NCBI RefSeq assembly: GCF_030811655.1
Contig: NZ_JAUSRE010000003.1
Location: 124,001 to 188,000 of the forward strand
Source: Pseudarthrobacter enclensis
GTDB taxonomy: Bacteria; Actinomycetota; Actinomycetes; Actinomycetales; Micrococcaceae
Direction of reading: 5' to 3'
Length of the DNA: 64,000 nt
Both the position numbers and the translations under genes were made by a program. The notes beneath the pieces were generated by a model. The model was not told the origin of the DNA. It was given only the letters and a program-made list of their open reading frames with translations, and ran no database searches. Positions 42,359-50,664 of this stretch are shown here, piece by piece. Within the stretch, counting starts at the first letter, position 1. Each line of letters opens with the position of its first letter.

Positions 42359-43912
42359 TCAGGTGCGGCTCAGCTCCTCCTCGTCATCAGACTCGGCGGC
42401 AACGCGGGGAGCGGTGCCGTTGACGCTCGCGGTTGCGCCGGCGAAGCGCTCATTGAGCCGTGAGTGGCGCTGGCCGTAGGCGAAGTAGATCGCCAGGCCC
42501 AGGACCAGCCAGAAGGCAAAGAAGATCCAGGTCTCCACGGCCAGGTTGGTCATCAGGTACAGGCACAGCACGGCAGAGACGATGGGAAGCACCTTGCCGA
42601 ACGGCACGCGGAAGGCAGGCTTCAGGTCCGGCCGCTTCTTCCGGAGCACCAGGATGCCCAGGCTGACCACCACGAAGGCGGAGAGGGTGCCGATGTTGAT
42701 CATTTCCTCGAGCAGGTCCACGTTGGTGAGGCCGGCCACCAGGGCAACCGCGGCACCGCAGATGATCTGCAGGCGAACCGGGGTCGAACGCTTGTCGCTG
42801 GTCTTGGACAGCGCGCGCGGCAGCAGGCCGTCGCGGCTCATGGCCAGCACCACGCGGGACAGGCCCATGAGGAGCACCATGATCACGGTGGTCAGGCCCA
42901 CCAGGGAACCAAAGGCGATGACCTTGGCGGCGGACGTGTCGCCTACGGCTTCGAAGGCGGTGGTGAGGGTGGGGCTCTTGGCTTCGGCCAGCTTGGTGTA
43001 GGAGACCATGCCGGTCAGGGCAAGGGAGACGAGGATGTACAGCAGCGTCACCAGGGCCAGGCCGCCGAAGATGCCGCGCGGCAGGGTTTTCTGCGGGTTC
43101 TTCACCTCCTCGGCTGAGGTGGCCACCACGTCGAAGCCGATGAAGGCGAAGAACACCAGTGCGGCACCGGCGAAGATGCCCATGGTGCCGTACTGTGCGG
43201 GGGCTGCGCCGGTGAGGAAGCCGAAGAAGGACTGCTTCAGAACGTCTGCGGCGCCGGTGCCGGCGGTGGGCTCGGCAGCGGGAACGAACGGCGTGTAGTT
43301 CTCGAACTTCACGTAGGTGAAGCCCACCACGATCACGAACAGCACCACGGCAATCTTGATCAGGGTGAAGATGTTGCCCACGCGGGCGGACAGCTTGGTG
43401 CCCAGCACCAGCAGCACGGTGAAGATGGCCACGATCAGGAAGGCGCCCCAGTAGAGGTCCACCCCGCCCAGCGAGATGGACGGCGGGACGTCGAGTCCGG
43501 TGAGGGCGAAGACCTTGCTCAGGTAGATGCCCCAGTACTTGGCGATCACGGCCGCGGCGGTGAACAGCTCAAGGATCAGGTTCCAGCCGATGATCCAGGC
43601 AAGGAGTTCGCCCATGGTGGCGTACGTGAAGACGTAGGCGGAGCCCGCCACGGGGATGGCGGTGGCAAACTCGGCGTAGCACATGATGGCCAGCGCACAG
43701 GTTACAGCTGCGATGGCGAAGGAGAGCGTCACGGCAGGGCCGGCGAAGTTGGCCGCGGCCTTCGCGCCAACCGAGAAGATGCCGGCACCGACAGCAACGG
43801 CGACGCCCATGATCATGAGGTCCCAGGTGCTGAGGGAACGCTTGAGTTTGCGTCCGGGCTCATCGGCGTCGGCGATCGACTGCTCGATGGATTTTGTCCG
43901 CAGAAGATTCAT
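42359..43912 (-). CDS. APC-family amino-acid permease (cationic amino-acid transporter type)
   Basis: A 517-aa 12-helix transporter. The GVAVAVGAGIFSVGAKAA segment is the substrate-carboxylate-binding helix 1 (GxG) of APC proteins, and GFDVVATSAEEVKNPQKTLPRGI is the conserved helix 6/7 loop. LKRSLSTWDLMIMG is the usual cytosolic lead. It most resembles YfnA/CAT-like permeases. The C-terminal 40 residues are acidic and cytosolic. The substrate is not resolved, and it stands alone between two unrelated units. Confidence 0.9.
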   Translation of the reverse strand: MNLLRTKSIEQSIADADEPGRKLKRSLSTWDLMIMGVAVAVGAGIFSVGAKAAANFAGPAVTLSFAIAAVTCALAIMCYAEFATAIPVAGSAYVFTYATMGELLAWIIGWNLILELFTAAAVIAKYWGIYLSKVFALTGLDVPPSISLGGVDLYWGAFLIVAIFTVLLVLGTKLSARVGNIFTLIKIAVVLFVIVVGFTYVKFENYTPFVPAAEPTAGTGAADVLKQSFFGFLTGAAPAQYGTMGIFAGAALVFFAFIGFDVVATSAEEVKNPQKTLPRGIFGGLALVTLLYILVSLALTGMVSYTKLAEAKSPTLTTAFEAVGDTSAAKVIAFGSLVGLTTVIMVLLMGLSRVVLAMSRDGLLPRALSKTSDKRSTPVRLQIICGAAVALVAGLTNVDLLEEMINIGTLSAFVVVSLGILVLRKKRPDLKPAFRVPFGKVLPIVSAVLCLYLMTNLAVETWIFFAFWLVLGLAIYFAYGQRHSRLNERFAGATASVNGTAPRVAAESDDEEELSRT

Positions 43913-44035
43913 AGGGGGTCACAATCCTGGTTTGTGAGGGAAACAGACCTATCAACGATAGTGTCCATCCACTGGACGGCCCCAATCGTCCCGAATAGTG
44001 AGACGGCCCCTTTGCCGAACATTCTTCTGCCAACG

Positions 44036-44069
44036 CACTCGGGGCCCTCCGAATGGAGAGCCCCGAGTG
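44036..44069 (-). terminator. Hairpin terminator after the DUF779 gene
   Basis: CACTCGGGGC (44036-44045) pairs with GCCCCGAGTG (44060-44069), with CTCC/GGAG extending it. It lies 18 bases after the DUF779 stop; the T tail is poor. Confidence 0.6.
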
Positions 44070-44086
44070 GCCGTTGATCGAACTTC

Positions 44087-44494
44087 CTAGGCAGGCCAGT
44101 TTATCAGTGTTGACCGGATCAGGAAGCGTTTACCTTCAGGCGCTTCAACGGAAAAGCCGCTCCCCCTGCCGGGCACCACGTCAACCGTGAGGTGGGTGTG
44201 GCTCCAGTAGTTGAACTGCTCCCTGGACATCCAGAACTCAAGCGGCATGGGCTGGAGGCCGCCGGACAGGTCGAACAGCCCCAACAGGACATCCGAGTCG
44301 CCCGTGATGAACTCCCCGGCCGGGTAGCACATGGGCGAGGACCCGTCGCAGCAGCCGCCGGACTGGTGGAACATGAGCGGGCCGTGCCGGTCCCACAGCA
44401 TCCGCAGCAGGTCCACCGCGGCCGGCGCGAGCGCAACCCGGGAAAAATCTTCCCCGGGCAGCGTCACGGCGGCGTCGAGTCCTTCCGCCGGCAT
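44087..44494 (-). CDS. DUF779 family protein of the aldehyde/alcohol dehydrogenase operon
   Basis: A 135-aa cytosolic protein. MFHQSGGCCDGSSPMCYPAGEF is the family's cysteine block (four cysteines), and LEFWMSREQFNYWSHTHLTVDVVPGRGSGFSVE is its second conserved region. The family is repeatedly found with aldehyde dehydrogenases, but its function is unsettled; the cysteines and histidines suggest metal or thiol chemistry. The ATG overlaps the alcohol dehydrogenase stop by one base (TGATG). Confidence 0.9.
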   Translation of the reverse strand: MPAEGLDAAVTLPGEDFSRVALAPAAVDLLRMLWDRHGPLMFHQSGGCCDGSSPMCYPAGEFITGDSDVLLGLFDLSGGLQPMPLEFWMSREQFNYWSHTHLTVDVVPGRGSGFSVEAPEGKRFLIRSTLINWPA

Positions 44495-45516
44495 CAGAAC
44501 CTCAGCACCACGCGACCGTCGATCTTGGCGTGCTTCATCTCATCGAGCACGGCATTGACCTCCGACAGTTCCCGCACGGACACGGTGGGGTGGATCTTCC
44601 CCCGGGCATAGAAGTCCAGGGCTTCCTCCATGTCCTGCCGGGTGCCGACGATCGAGCCGCGGACCGTCAGTCCCTTGAGCACAATCTCGAAGATCGGCGC
44701 CGGGAAATCCCCCGGCGGCAGTCCGTTGAACACGATGGTGCCGCCGCGGCGGGCCATCCCAATGGCCTGTCCGAACGCTGACGGGTGCACCGCAGTGACC
44801 AGAACTCCATGGCAGCCTCCTGTCTCCCGCTGGATCACCTCCGCCGGGTCCTCATGCAGGGCGTTGACCGTGAGTTCAGCACCGTGGGCCTTGGCCAGGG
44901 CCAGTTTGTCGTCGGCGATGTCCACGGCCGCAACCCGGAGTCCCATGGCCACGGCATACTGGACAGCGATGTGGCCCAGGCCGCCGATGCCGGAAATGGT
45001 GACCCACTGGCCCGGCCGGGCCTCGGTCATCTTCAGGCCCTTGTAGACGGTGACGCCGGCGCAAAGCACCGGCGCCACTTCGACGGGGTCGGATCCCGCC
45101 GGTATGCGCGCCGCGAAACGGGAGTCCACCAGCATGTACTCCCCGAAGGAGCCGTCCACGCTGTACCCGCCGTTCTGCTGCGCCTCGCAAAGTGTTTCCC
45201 ACCCGGTGCGGCAGTACTGGCAGTCGCCGCAGGCTGACCACAGCCACGCGTTGCCCACCACGTCGCCGACGGCGAGGCCGGAAACCCCCTCACCCAGGGC
45301 CACTACTTCACCCACGCCCTCGTGCCCGGGCACGAACGGAGGGGAGGGTTTGACCGGCCAGTCGCCTTCCGCTGCGTGGAGGTCGGTGTGGCAGACCCCG
45401 GTGGTCAGGACCTTGACCAAGGCCTGACCCGGCCCCGGCGTGGGGACGTCGAGGGTCTGGACCTGCAGGTCCGTGCCGAATTCGGTTACTACTGCTGCTT
45501 GCATTGTCGTCGTCAT
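44494..45516 (-). CDS. adhP: Zinc-dependent alcohol dehydrogenase
   Basis: Oxidises primary alcohols to aldehydes with NAD. The 340-aa protein has catalytic Cys in TTGVCHTDLHAAEGDWP, GHEGVGEVVALGEGV, structural zinc ligands in CGDCQYCRTGWETLC, and the coenzyme motif ISGIGGLGHIAVQYA. It matches AdhP/AdhA-type ethanol dehydrogenases. AAGGA lies eight bases before ATG, and the gene is 39 bases after the aldehyde dehydrogenase stop. The pair would turn alcohol into acid. Confidence 0.93.
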   Translation of the reverse strand: MTTTMQAAVVTEFGTDLQVQTLDVPTPGPGQALVKVLTTGVCHTDLHAAEGDWPVKPSPPFVPGHEGVGEVVALGEGVSGLAVGDVVGNAWLWSACGDCQYCRTGWETLCEAQQNGGYSVDGSFGEYMLVDSRFAARIPAGSDPVEVAPVLCAGVTVYKGLKMTEARPGQWVTISGIGGLGHIAVQYAVAMGLRVAAVDIADDKLALAKAHGAELTVNALHEDPAEVIQRETGGCHGVLVTAVHPSAFGQAIGMARRGGTIVFNGLPPGDFPAPIFEIVLKGLTVRGSIVGTRQDMEEALDFYARGKIHPTVSVRELSEVNAVLDEMKHAKIDGRVVLRF

Positions 45517-45555
45517 TGGCGAAATCCTTGCGTCGTTGTAGTGGTACGGCCCGGC

Positions 45556-47079
45556 CTAGAAGAAGCCGAGCTTGTTTTCGTCGTAGCTGACCAGGAGGTT
45601 CTTGGTCTGCTGGTAGTGGTCCAGCATCATGGCGTGGTTCTCACGGCCGATGCCGGAGGACTTGTAGCCGCCGAACGCGGCCCCTGCCGGGTAGGCGTGG
45701 TAGTTGTTGACCCAGACGCGTCCGGCCTGGATCTCGCGGCCGGCGCGGTAGGCCACGTTGCCGTTGCGGGACCAGACGCCCGCGCCCAGGCCGTAGAGGG
45801 TGTCGTTGGCAATGCCCATGGCGTCGTTGTAGTCACTGAACTTCGTCACCGCCACCACCGGGCCGAAGATCTCCTCCTGGAAGATCCGCATCCGGTTGTG
45901 GCCCTCAAACACCGTGGGCTGGACGTAGAAGCCGCCGGCGAGGTCGCCCGGCAGTTCTGCACGCGCGCCGCCGGTGAGCACCTTGGCACCTTCCTGCTTT
46001 CCGATGTCGATGTAGGACAGGATCTTTTCCAGCTGGTCGTTGGAGGCCTGCGCGCCTACCTGGGTTTCGGTGTCCAGGGGGTTGCCCTGGATCATCTTCT
46101 CCACCCGTGCCACGGCGTCGGCCATGAAGGATTCATAGATGTCTTCCTGGACCAGTGCCCGCGACGGGCAGGTGCAGACTTCGCCCTGGTTGAAGGCGAA
46201 CAGCGCGAAGCCCTCCTGGGCCTTGTCGTAGAAGGCGTCGTTTTCCTGGGCAACGTCGTTGAAGAAGATGTTGGGGCTCTTGCCGCCCAGTTCCAGGGTG
46301 ACGGGGATGAGGTTCTGGCTGGCGTACTGGCTGATGAGCCGGCCGGTGGTGGTTTCACCGGTGAAGGCAATCTTCCGGATCCGGGAGCTGGATGCCAGTG
46401 GCTTGCCGGCCTCCACGCCGAACCCGTTGACCACGTTGATCACGCCGGCGGGCAGCAGGTCCCCGATCAGTTCCATCAGCACCAGGATGGACGACGGCGT
46501 CTGCTCTGCGGGCTTGAGGACCACGGTGTTGCCGGCGGCGAGCGCGGGCGCAAGCTTCCAGACGGCCATCAGGATGGGGAAGTTCCAGGGGATGATCTGG
46601 CCCACCACGCCGAGCGGTTCGTGGAAGTGGTAGGCGGTGGTGTTGTCATCGAGCTGGGACAGGCTGCCCTCCTGGGCGCGAACCGCTGAGGCGAAGTAGC
46701 GGAAGTGGTCCGAGGCCAGCGGCAGGTCGGCGTTGAGGGTTTCCCGGATGGGCTTGCCGTTGTCCCAGGTTTCGGCCACGGCGAGCATCTCGAGGTTTTC
46801 GTCGATGCGGTCGGCGATCTTGTTCAGGACGGCGGCGCGTTCCGCCACGGAGGTCTTGCCCCAGGAGGGTGCGGCCTTGTGTGCCGCGTCCAGGGCGAGC
46901 TCGATGTCCTCAGCCGTGCCGCGTGCCACCTGGCAGAACGCCTTGCCCGTCACGGGGGTGACGTTTTCGAAGTACTCGCCCTTCACCGGGGCCACCCATT
47001 CGCCGCCAATCCAGTTTTCGTACCGGTCCTTGAAGGTGACCTTCGAACCGTCGGTTCCCGGCTGTGCGTAAACGGTCAT
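45556..47079 (-). CDS. NAD-dependent aldehyde dehydrogenase (AldB/ExaC type)
   Basis: Oxidises acetaldehyde or similar aldehydes to the acid. The 507-aa protein has the coenzyme motif [10 protein letters not shown], the catalytic Glu region [11 protein letters not shown], and the nucleophile cysteine in [16 protein letters not shown] (CxC typical of the ExaC/AldB group). [27 protein letters not shown] ends it. AAAGGAG precedes ATG. It heads the operon with adhP and DUF779; the inverted repeat at 47155 and the GAF-regulator gene upstream suggest inducible control. Confidence 0.93.
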   Translation of the reverse strand: MTVYAQPGTDGSKVTFKDRYENWIGGEWVAPVKGEYFENVTPVTGKAFCQVARGTAEDIELALDAAHKAAPSWGKTSVAERAAVLNKIADRIDENLEMLAVAETWDNGKPIRETLNADLPLASDHFRYFASAVRAQEGSLSQLDDNTTAYHFHEPLGVVGQIIPWNFPILMAVWKLAPALAAGNTVVLKPAEQTPSSILVLMELIGDLLPAGVINVVNGFGVEAGKPLASSSRIRKIAFTGETTTGRLISQYASQNLIPVTLELGGKSPNIFFNDVAQENDAFYDKAQEGFALFAFNQGEVCTCPSRALVQEDIYESFMADAVARVEKMIQGNPLDTETQVGAQASNDQLEKILSYIDIGKQEGAKVLTGGARAELPGDLAGGFYVQPTVFEGHNRMRIFQEEIFGPVVAVTKFSDYNDAMGIANDTLYGLGAGVWSRNGNVAYRAGREIQAGRVWVNNYHAYPAGAAFGGYKSSGIGRENHAMMLDHYQQTKNLLVSYDENKLGFF

Positions 47080-47154
47080 TGCTTAGCTCCTTTGCTGTGC
47101 AGAAGGCTGGCCCGTAGGGGCGCTCGCCAATGAAGCCAGCGTAGGAGCGGGGAG

Positions 47155-47173
47155 GTTGCAGCAAGGTTGCAAC
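47155..47173 (-). promoter_or_regulatory. Inverted repeat upstream of the aldehyde dehydrogenase operon
   Basis: The minus strand reads GTTGCAACCTTGCTGCAAC: GTTGCA and TGCAAC arms with a 7-base spacer. It lies 76-94 bases before the aldehyde dehydrogenase start and downstream of the regulator stop (47249). Position suits an activator site for the GAF regulator. Confidence 0.5.
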
Positions 47174-47248
47174 GGTGAGAGCTGAATCACAACACATGGT
47201 TGAAGGTGCCGGAACCTGGTTTCGAAAAGCTCAACCACCGGTCGCCGG

Positions 47249-48628
47249 TCAGGCGCGCAGTTCGGCTTCCAGCCGTTCCAGGTCGGCCACGACGGCGGCC
47301 CGCTTGGGTGAGCGCGGCGGCAGGAGGCGGAGCGCCGCACGGCGGATCCCGACGTCGTCCCTTGCCTCGGGCAGCGCGGCGAATTTGAGCAGGGACTCGG
47401 CACTGCCGTCGGTGAGGACCGCGTCCCGGAGCAGGGATGAGACCCTCCTCCGCAGCTCCACGATGCCAGGCGCCTCAGAGCGGGGCAGCACCTCGCCGCG
47501 GTAAATCTCCAGGGCGATCCGGTGCGCACCGCGCTGCAGGCAACTGAGCACCTGGCCCGTGTCCGGCACCAGGTCCAGCGGCAGCCGGTACGGTCGCGAA
47601 CCGGGAACCGCGTCCGGGCTCAATTCCTGGATGACTTTGCGGAGGCGCACCATCTCGGCCCGGAGGGTGATGGTGGAGCCCTCCCCCGGGTACAGCAGCG
47701 TGCCAAGCTCCTCGGCGCTGAGCCCTTCCGGGTGCGTGCTGAGCAGGGCAAGAATCTCACTGTGGCGTGCGGACAGGGACACCGTCCGTCCTCCCAGGCT
47801 CAGCAGCGCCTGGTCGCGGCCCAGCAACTGCAGGCTGTTCCGGTACAGGCTGCCTTCCCTGGCGCGGCTGCCTGCCCCGGCACTCTTGCCCTGTGTGCCG
47901 GCGGCAGCCGGGGTCCGGCGTCGTACGGGCTTCCTGGCCAGCTCCGCAGCATGCTGCAGCCGCTCCACCCGCAGCTGGGCCTGGGCTGCGGCCACTGTGG
48001 CCTCTACCAGCGACAGGGTGTGCGGCGCCACCGCCGTGGCCGTCCCGGTGATGTCCACGACGCCGAGGACCGCACCGGAATCCGGATCGTGGAAGGGGAC
48101 GGCGGTGCAGCTCCAGGGATGGACAGCCCGCTGGTAGTGCTCGGCTCCGGCGATCTGGATTCCCCGGCCGAGGGCAAGGGCGGTGCCCGGCGCGCTGGTG
48201 CCTACGCTGGCCTCGGACCAGTCTGCACCGGGAACGAACATCATGCCTTCTGCGCGGCGCTGGAGGGCGGGGTCGCCGTCCACCCACAACAGCCTGCCCA
48301 CCTCATCACCCACGGCAACCAGGAGCCCGCTGTCATGGCTGGGCTGGACCAGGAGTTTGTTGATGACCGGCATGATCGCAGCCAGGGGGTGGCGCCGGCG
48401 GTAGTCCTCCAGCTCGTCCCAGTCGAAGGCGAGCGGGGCGGCCGTGTTGTCCGGGTTGGCTTTGAAGCGTGCGGAACGCTGCCAGGACTCCCGGATGAGG
48501 TTGCGGAGGCCGGGGATTTCCGGGGTGGCATCGCCACGGCCCGCAGTTTCGTAAATGGCACCGTCCAGGCGCTCATGGCCGGCCAGCGCGGCGCGCTGGC
48601 GGGGTTCAGGATGGAGCAGGTTCGTCAT
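47249..48628 (-). CDS. GAF-domain transcriptional regulator (AcoR-like sensor, wHTH output)
   Basis: A 459-aa protein. After an N-terminal helical region (LIRESWQRSARFKANPDN) comes a GAF sensor domain (about 95-215; DEVGRLLWVDGDPALQRRAEGMMFVPGADWSEASVGTSAPG). A basic linker follows, then a winged helix of the OmpR/SARP type (LLGRDQALLSLGGRTVSLSARHSEILALLSTHPEGLSAEELG) and a C-terminal helical part. The sensor half resembles AcoR of acetoin/aldehyde operons, but the sigma-54 AAA+ module is absent, as expected for actinobacteria. It probably activates the adjacent aldehyde dehydrogenase operon. Confidence 0.85.
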   Translation of the reverse strand: MTNLLHPEPRQRAALAGHERLDGAIYETAGRGDATPEIPGLRNLIRESWQRSARFKANPDNTAAPLAFDWDELEDYRRRHPLAAIMPVINKLLVQPSHDSGLLVAVGDEVGRLLWVDGDPALQRRAEGMMFVPGADWSEASVGTSAPGTALALGRGIQIAGAEHYQRAVHPWSCTAVPFHDPDSGAVLGVVDITGTATAVAPHTLSLVEATVAAAQAQLRVERLQHAAELARKPVRRRTPAAAGTQGKSAGAGSRAREGSLYRNSLQLLGRDQALLSLGGRTVSLSARHSEILALLSTHPEGLSAEELGTLLYPGEGSTITLRAEMVRLRKVIQELSPDAVPGSRPYRLPLDLVPDTGQVLSCLQRGAHRIALEIYRGEVLPRSEAPGIVELRRRVSSLLRDAVLTDGSAESLLKFAALPEARDDVGIRRAALRLLPPRSPKRAAVVADLERLEAELRA

Positions 48629-48709
48629 CGAACTCCCGTTCCGGAATTTTTGCCCTGCTTTGCATGGCTGGGGGTGGCCAAGCCAGCATAGCCGGACAAA
48701 AACCCGGTG

Positions 48710-49984
48710 TCATGGGTGTACGCGAACCAGCGCCTCCAAGGCATCCGCTCCTGCTGCCGCACCGCCTGCCGCAGAGTAGCCCTGGGCGACCCGCCGCGCG
48801 CCCGGGGCTTTGGTCCGCGCCTGGTGAACGGCGGCCCGGAGCCGCTCCGGGGTGAGGTGCTTCCGGCTGAGCCGCACTCCGGCGTCGGCCGTTACCACCC
48901 TTGCTGCAACCTCGTGCTGGTCGCGCCCGAACGGAACCACCACCACGGGCACCCCTTTGGAGAGCGCCTTCTGGGTTGCCCCCATCCCGCCATGGGTGAT
49001 GGCGACGGCGGCGCGGTCAAGGACGGGCCCGTGCGGGACGAAGTGTTCCAGCCGGGCGTTGGACGGCACCGGTCCGAAGCCATCGGTCCCGGATGCCCGG
49101 TTCGCTCCGGCCGATCCGGCTTCCGCCGCGGGCACGGTGGCAACGACGGTGAAGGGTTCGGCAGCGAGGCCGGCCAGCGCGGCCCTGACAATGGCTTGGT
49201 CCGCCTGGTATTCGGAGGAGGTGGTCACCAGCACGACAGGATCCGCTCCGTCCCGCAGCCAGGCGGGAGGTTCCACGGGCGGCTCCCATTGAAGCGCGCC
49301 GATCATGCGCACGTCCGGACCCCAGTCAGGATGCGGGTACTCGAACGGTTCGGATGTGGCAACGAGCATGAGCGGCGCGGTCCGGAACATGTCGTCCGCA
49401 CCGCTGACCGGACGAAGGCTGCCGCCGGTCAGGTCCGCCCGCAGGGAGTTGATGCGCGGCAGCATCAACTTTTCGACCGCGCCAATCACCAGGCGCCGCA
49501 CCACCGCATCCCGGGCCATGCCGAGCGGACCGGACATCGGGGCCAGCCCGGGGCCAAACGGGGGTGTCCCCCGCGACTGCAGCGGGGGCGTGTACGGACT
49601 GAAAGTGGCCCATGGCAGGCCGGAGGACTCAGCCTGGATGCGGGCTCCCCATGCGTTGATGTCCACCAGGAGCAGGTCCGGGCGAACGGCGTCGATGGCC
49701 TTCTGCAGGTCAGGTGCATCAAAGCGTGCGCGGGCCGTGAACGTTTCCACGCTGGAAGCGAGCGCCGCCTTCGCGCTTCCAGCACGGTAATCGGTGGCTT
49801 CGATCGCCAGGATGCGCTCATCCACGGCTTCGGCCTGGAACCCTTCCTTCCGGAGCACGGGAACCTGCCGGCCGAGGGTACGGACGTGGACTGCGTGGCC
49901 CCGGGCCTTGAGCTCCTGGAGCAGCGGAACCATCGGGAACAAGTGGCCGATGGCGGGTGAGGTGTAGGCAAGGACGGTGGACAT
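48710..49984 (-). CDS. UDP-glycosyltransferase of the macrolide (MGT/UGT) type
   Basis: A 424-aa GT-B enzyme. STVLAYTSPAIGHLFPMVPLLQELKARGH is the typical MGT N-terminal motif, and NARLEHFVPHGPVLDRAAVAITHGGMGATQKAL is the donor-binding region. Its targets are usually lipophilic small molecules, including macrolides (self-protection or resistance) and flavonoids. ATG 49984 overlaps the TetR stop (TGATG), so both genes form one unit. A long in-frame extension upstream overlaps TetR and is not used. Confidence 0.88.
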   Translation of the reverse strand: MSTVLAYTSPAIGHLFPMVPLLQELKARGHAVHVRTLGRQVPVLRKEGFQAEAVDERILAIEATDYRAGSAKAALASSVETFTARARFDAPDLQKAIDAVRPDLLLVDINAWGARIQAESSGLPWATFSPYTPPLQSRGTPPFGPGLAPMSGPLGMARDAVVRRLVIGAVEKLMLPRINSLRADLTGGSLRPVSGADDMFRTAPLMLVATSEPFEYPHPDWGPDVRMIGALQWEPPVEPPAWLRDGADPVVLVTTSSEYQADQAIVRAALAGLAAEPFTVVATVPAAEAGSAGANRASGTDGFGPVPSNARLEHFVPHGPVLDRAAVAITHGGMGATQKALSKGVPVVVVPFGRDQHEVAARVVTADAGVRLSRKHLTPERLRAAVHQARTKAPGARRVAQGYSAAGGAAAGADALEALVRVHP

Positions 49985-50604
49985 CAGGACCTCCGGGTGA
50001 AGGGTTCCAGCATTTCGAGCAGGGACTGTTCCACCTGGTCGCGGCTGAGCCCTGCGTCGAGGCGGAGCAGCTTCCAGGTGTAGACGTCGCAAAGCGCGAC
50101 GAACTGGGCCAGCCGGCGGTCGCGCTCCGGGCTGCCCTCCAGGCTTGCCAGGAACACGGGGTCCAGGAAGGGGGCGAAGACCCGCGCGCACCACTGGCGG
50201 TGCAGGTTGCGGCCGCCCTCGGTGATCTGCGCCAGCTCGGGTGAAGCCTGCTCCTCGGCCAGCAGCTTCAAGGCCAGGCGTCCGGTGGTTTCGTAGTGTT
50301 CCAGGAGATTCCCGACGGCGGCGGGCACGTCCCCGGGAGGAGCAGCATTGCGCTGGCTGCCCACCCGGTCCATGGCGGCTTTGGCGCAGGCGCCGATAAG
50401 GCGTGCCCGGTCACCGAACCTGCGGATGACGGTCTGGACCGTCACGCCGGCCCGTTCCGCCACTGCATTGAGCGTGACCTCGCTCAGCGGCCGCTCAACG
50501 AAGAGGTCTTCGGTGGCCTGCAGGATCCGGCGCCCGGTTTGGGCGGCGGAAGAAGCCCGCTTGGGCGAATCGTAGGCTCGGCTCTTTGCCGCGGCCATAT
50601 TCAT
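49984..50604 (-). CDS. TetR-family repressor of the glycosyltransferase operon
   Basis: A 206-aa repressor. The helix-turn-helix is TGRRILQATEDLFVERPLSEVTLNAVAERAGVTVQTVIRRFGDRARLI. The C-terminal ligand domain has a hydrophobic pocket with several Trp/Tyr. The start at ATG 50604 is preferred: TAATCT ends seven bases upstream (leaderless), and a perfect 15-bp palindrome overlies that promoter. The inducer is probably the glycosyltransferase substrate. Confidence 0.85.
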   Translation of the reverse strand: MNMAAAKSRAYDSPKRASSAAQTGRRILQATEDLFVERPLSEVTLNAVAERAGVTVQTVIRRFGDRARLIGACAKAAMDRVGSQRNAAPPGDVPAAVGNLLEHYETTGRLALKLLAEEQASPELAQITEGGRNLHRQWCARVFAPFLDPVFLASLEGSPERDRRLAQFVALCDVYTWKLLRLDAGLSRDQVEQSLLEMLEPFTRRS

Positions 50605-50619
50605 GTTAATCAGATTAAC
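50605..50619 (-). promoter_or_regulatory. Perfect 15-bp TetR operator overlapping the -10 and start
   Basis: GTTAATCAGATTAAC is a perfect inverted repeat (7-1-7) directly before the ATG at 50604, covering the -10 TAATCT. The AT-rich palindrome stands out from its GC-rich surroundings. Confidence 0.75.
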
Positions 50620-50664
50620 TCGAATACGGCTCACGGGACAGGGCACAAGGTCCCGGGATAGGGC

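Noticed and set aside
45322..46689. A 455-codon frame opposite the aldehyde dehydrogenase
   Set aside because: Antisense shadow of a well-supported gene; composition is Gly/Val-rich without domains.
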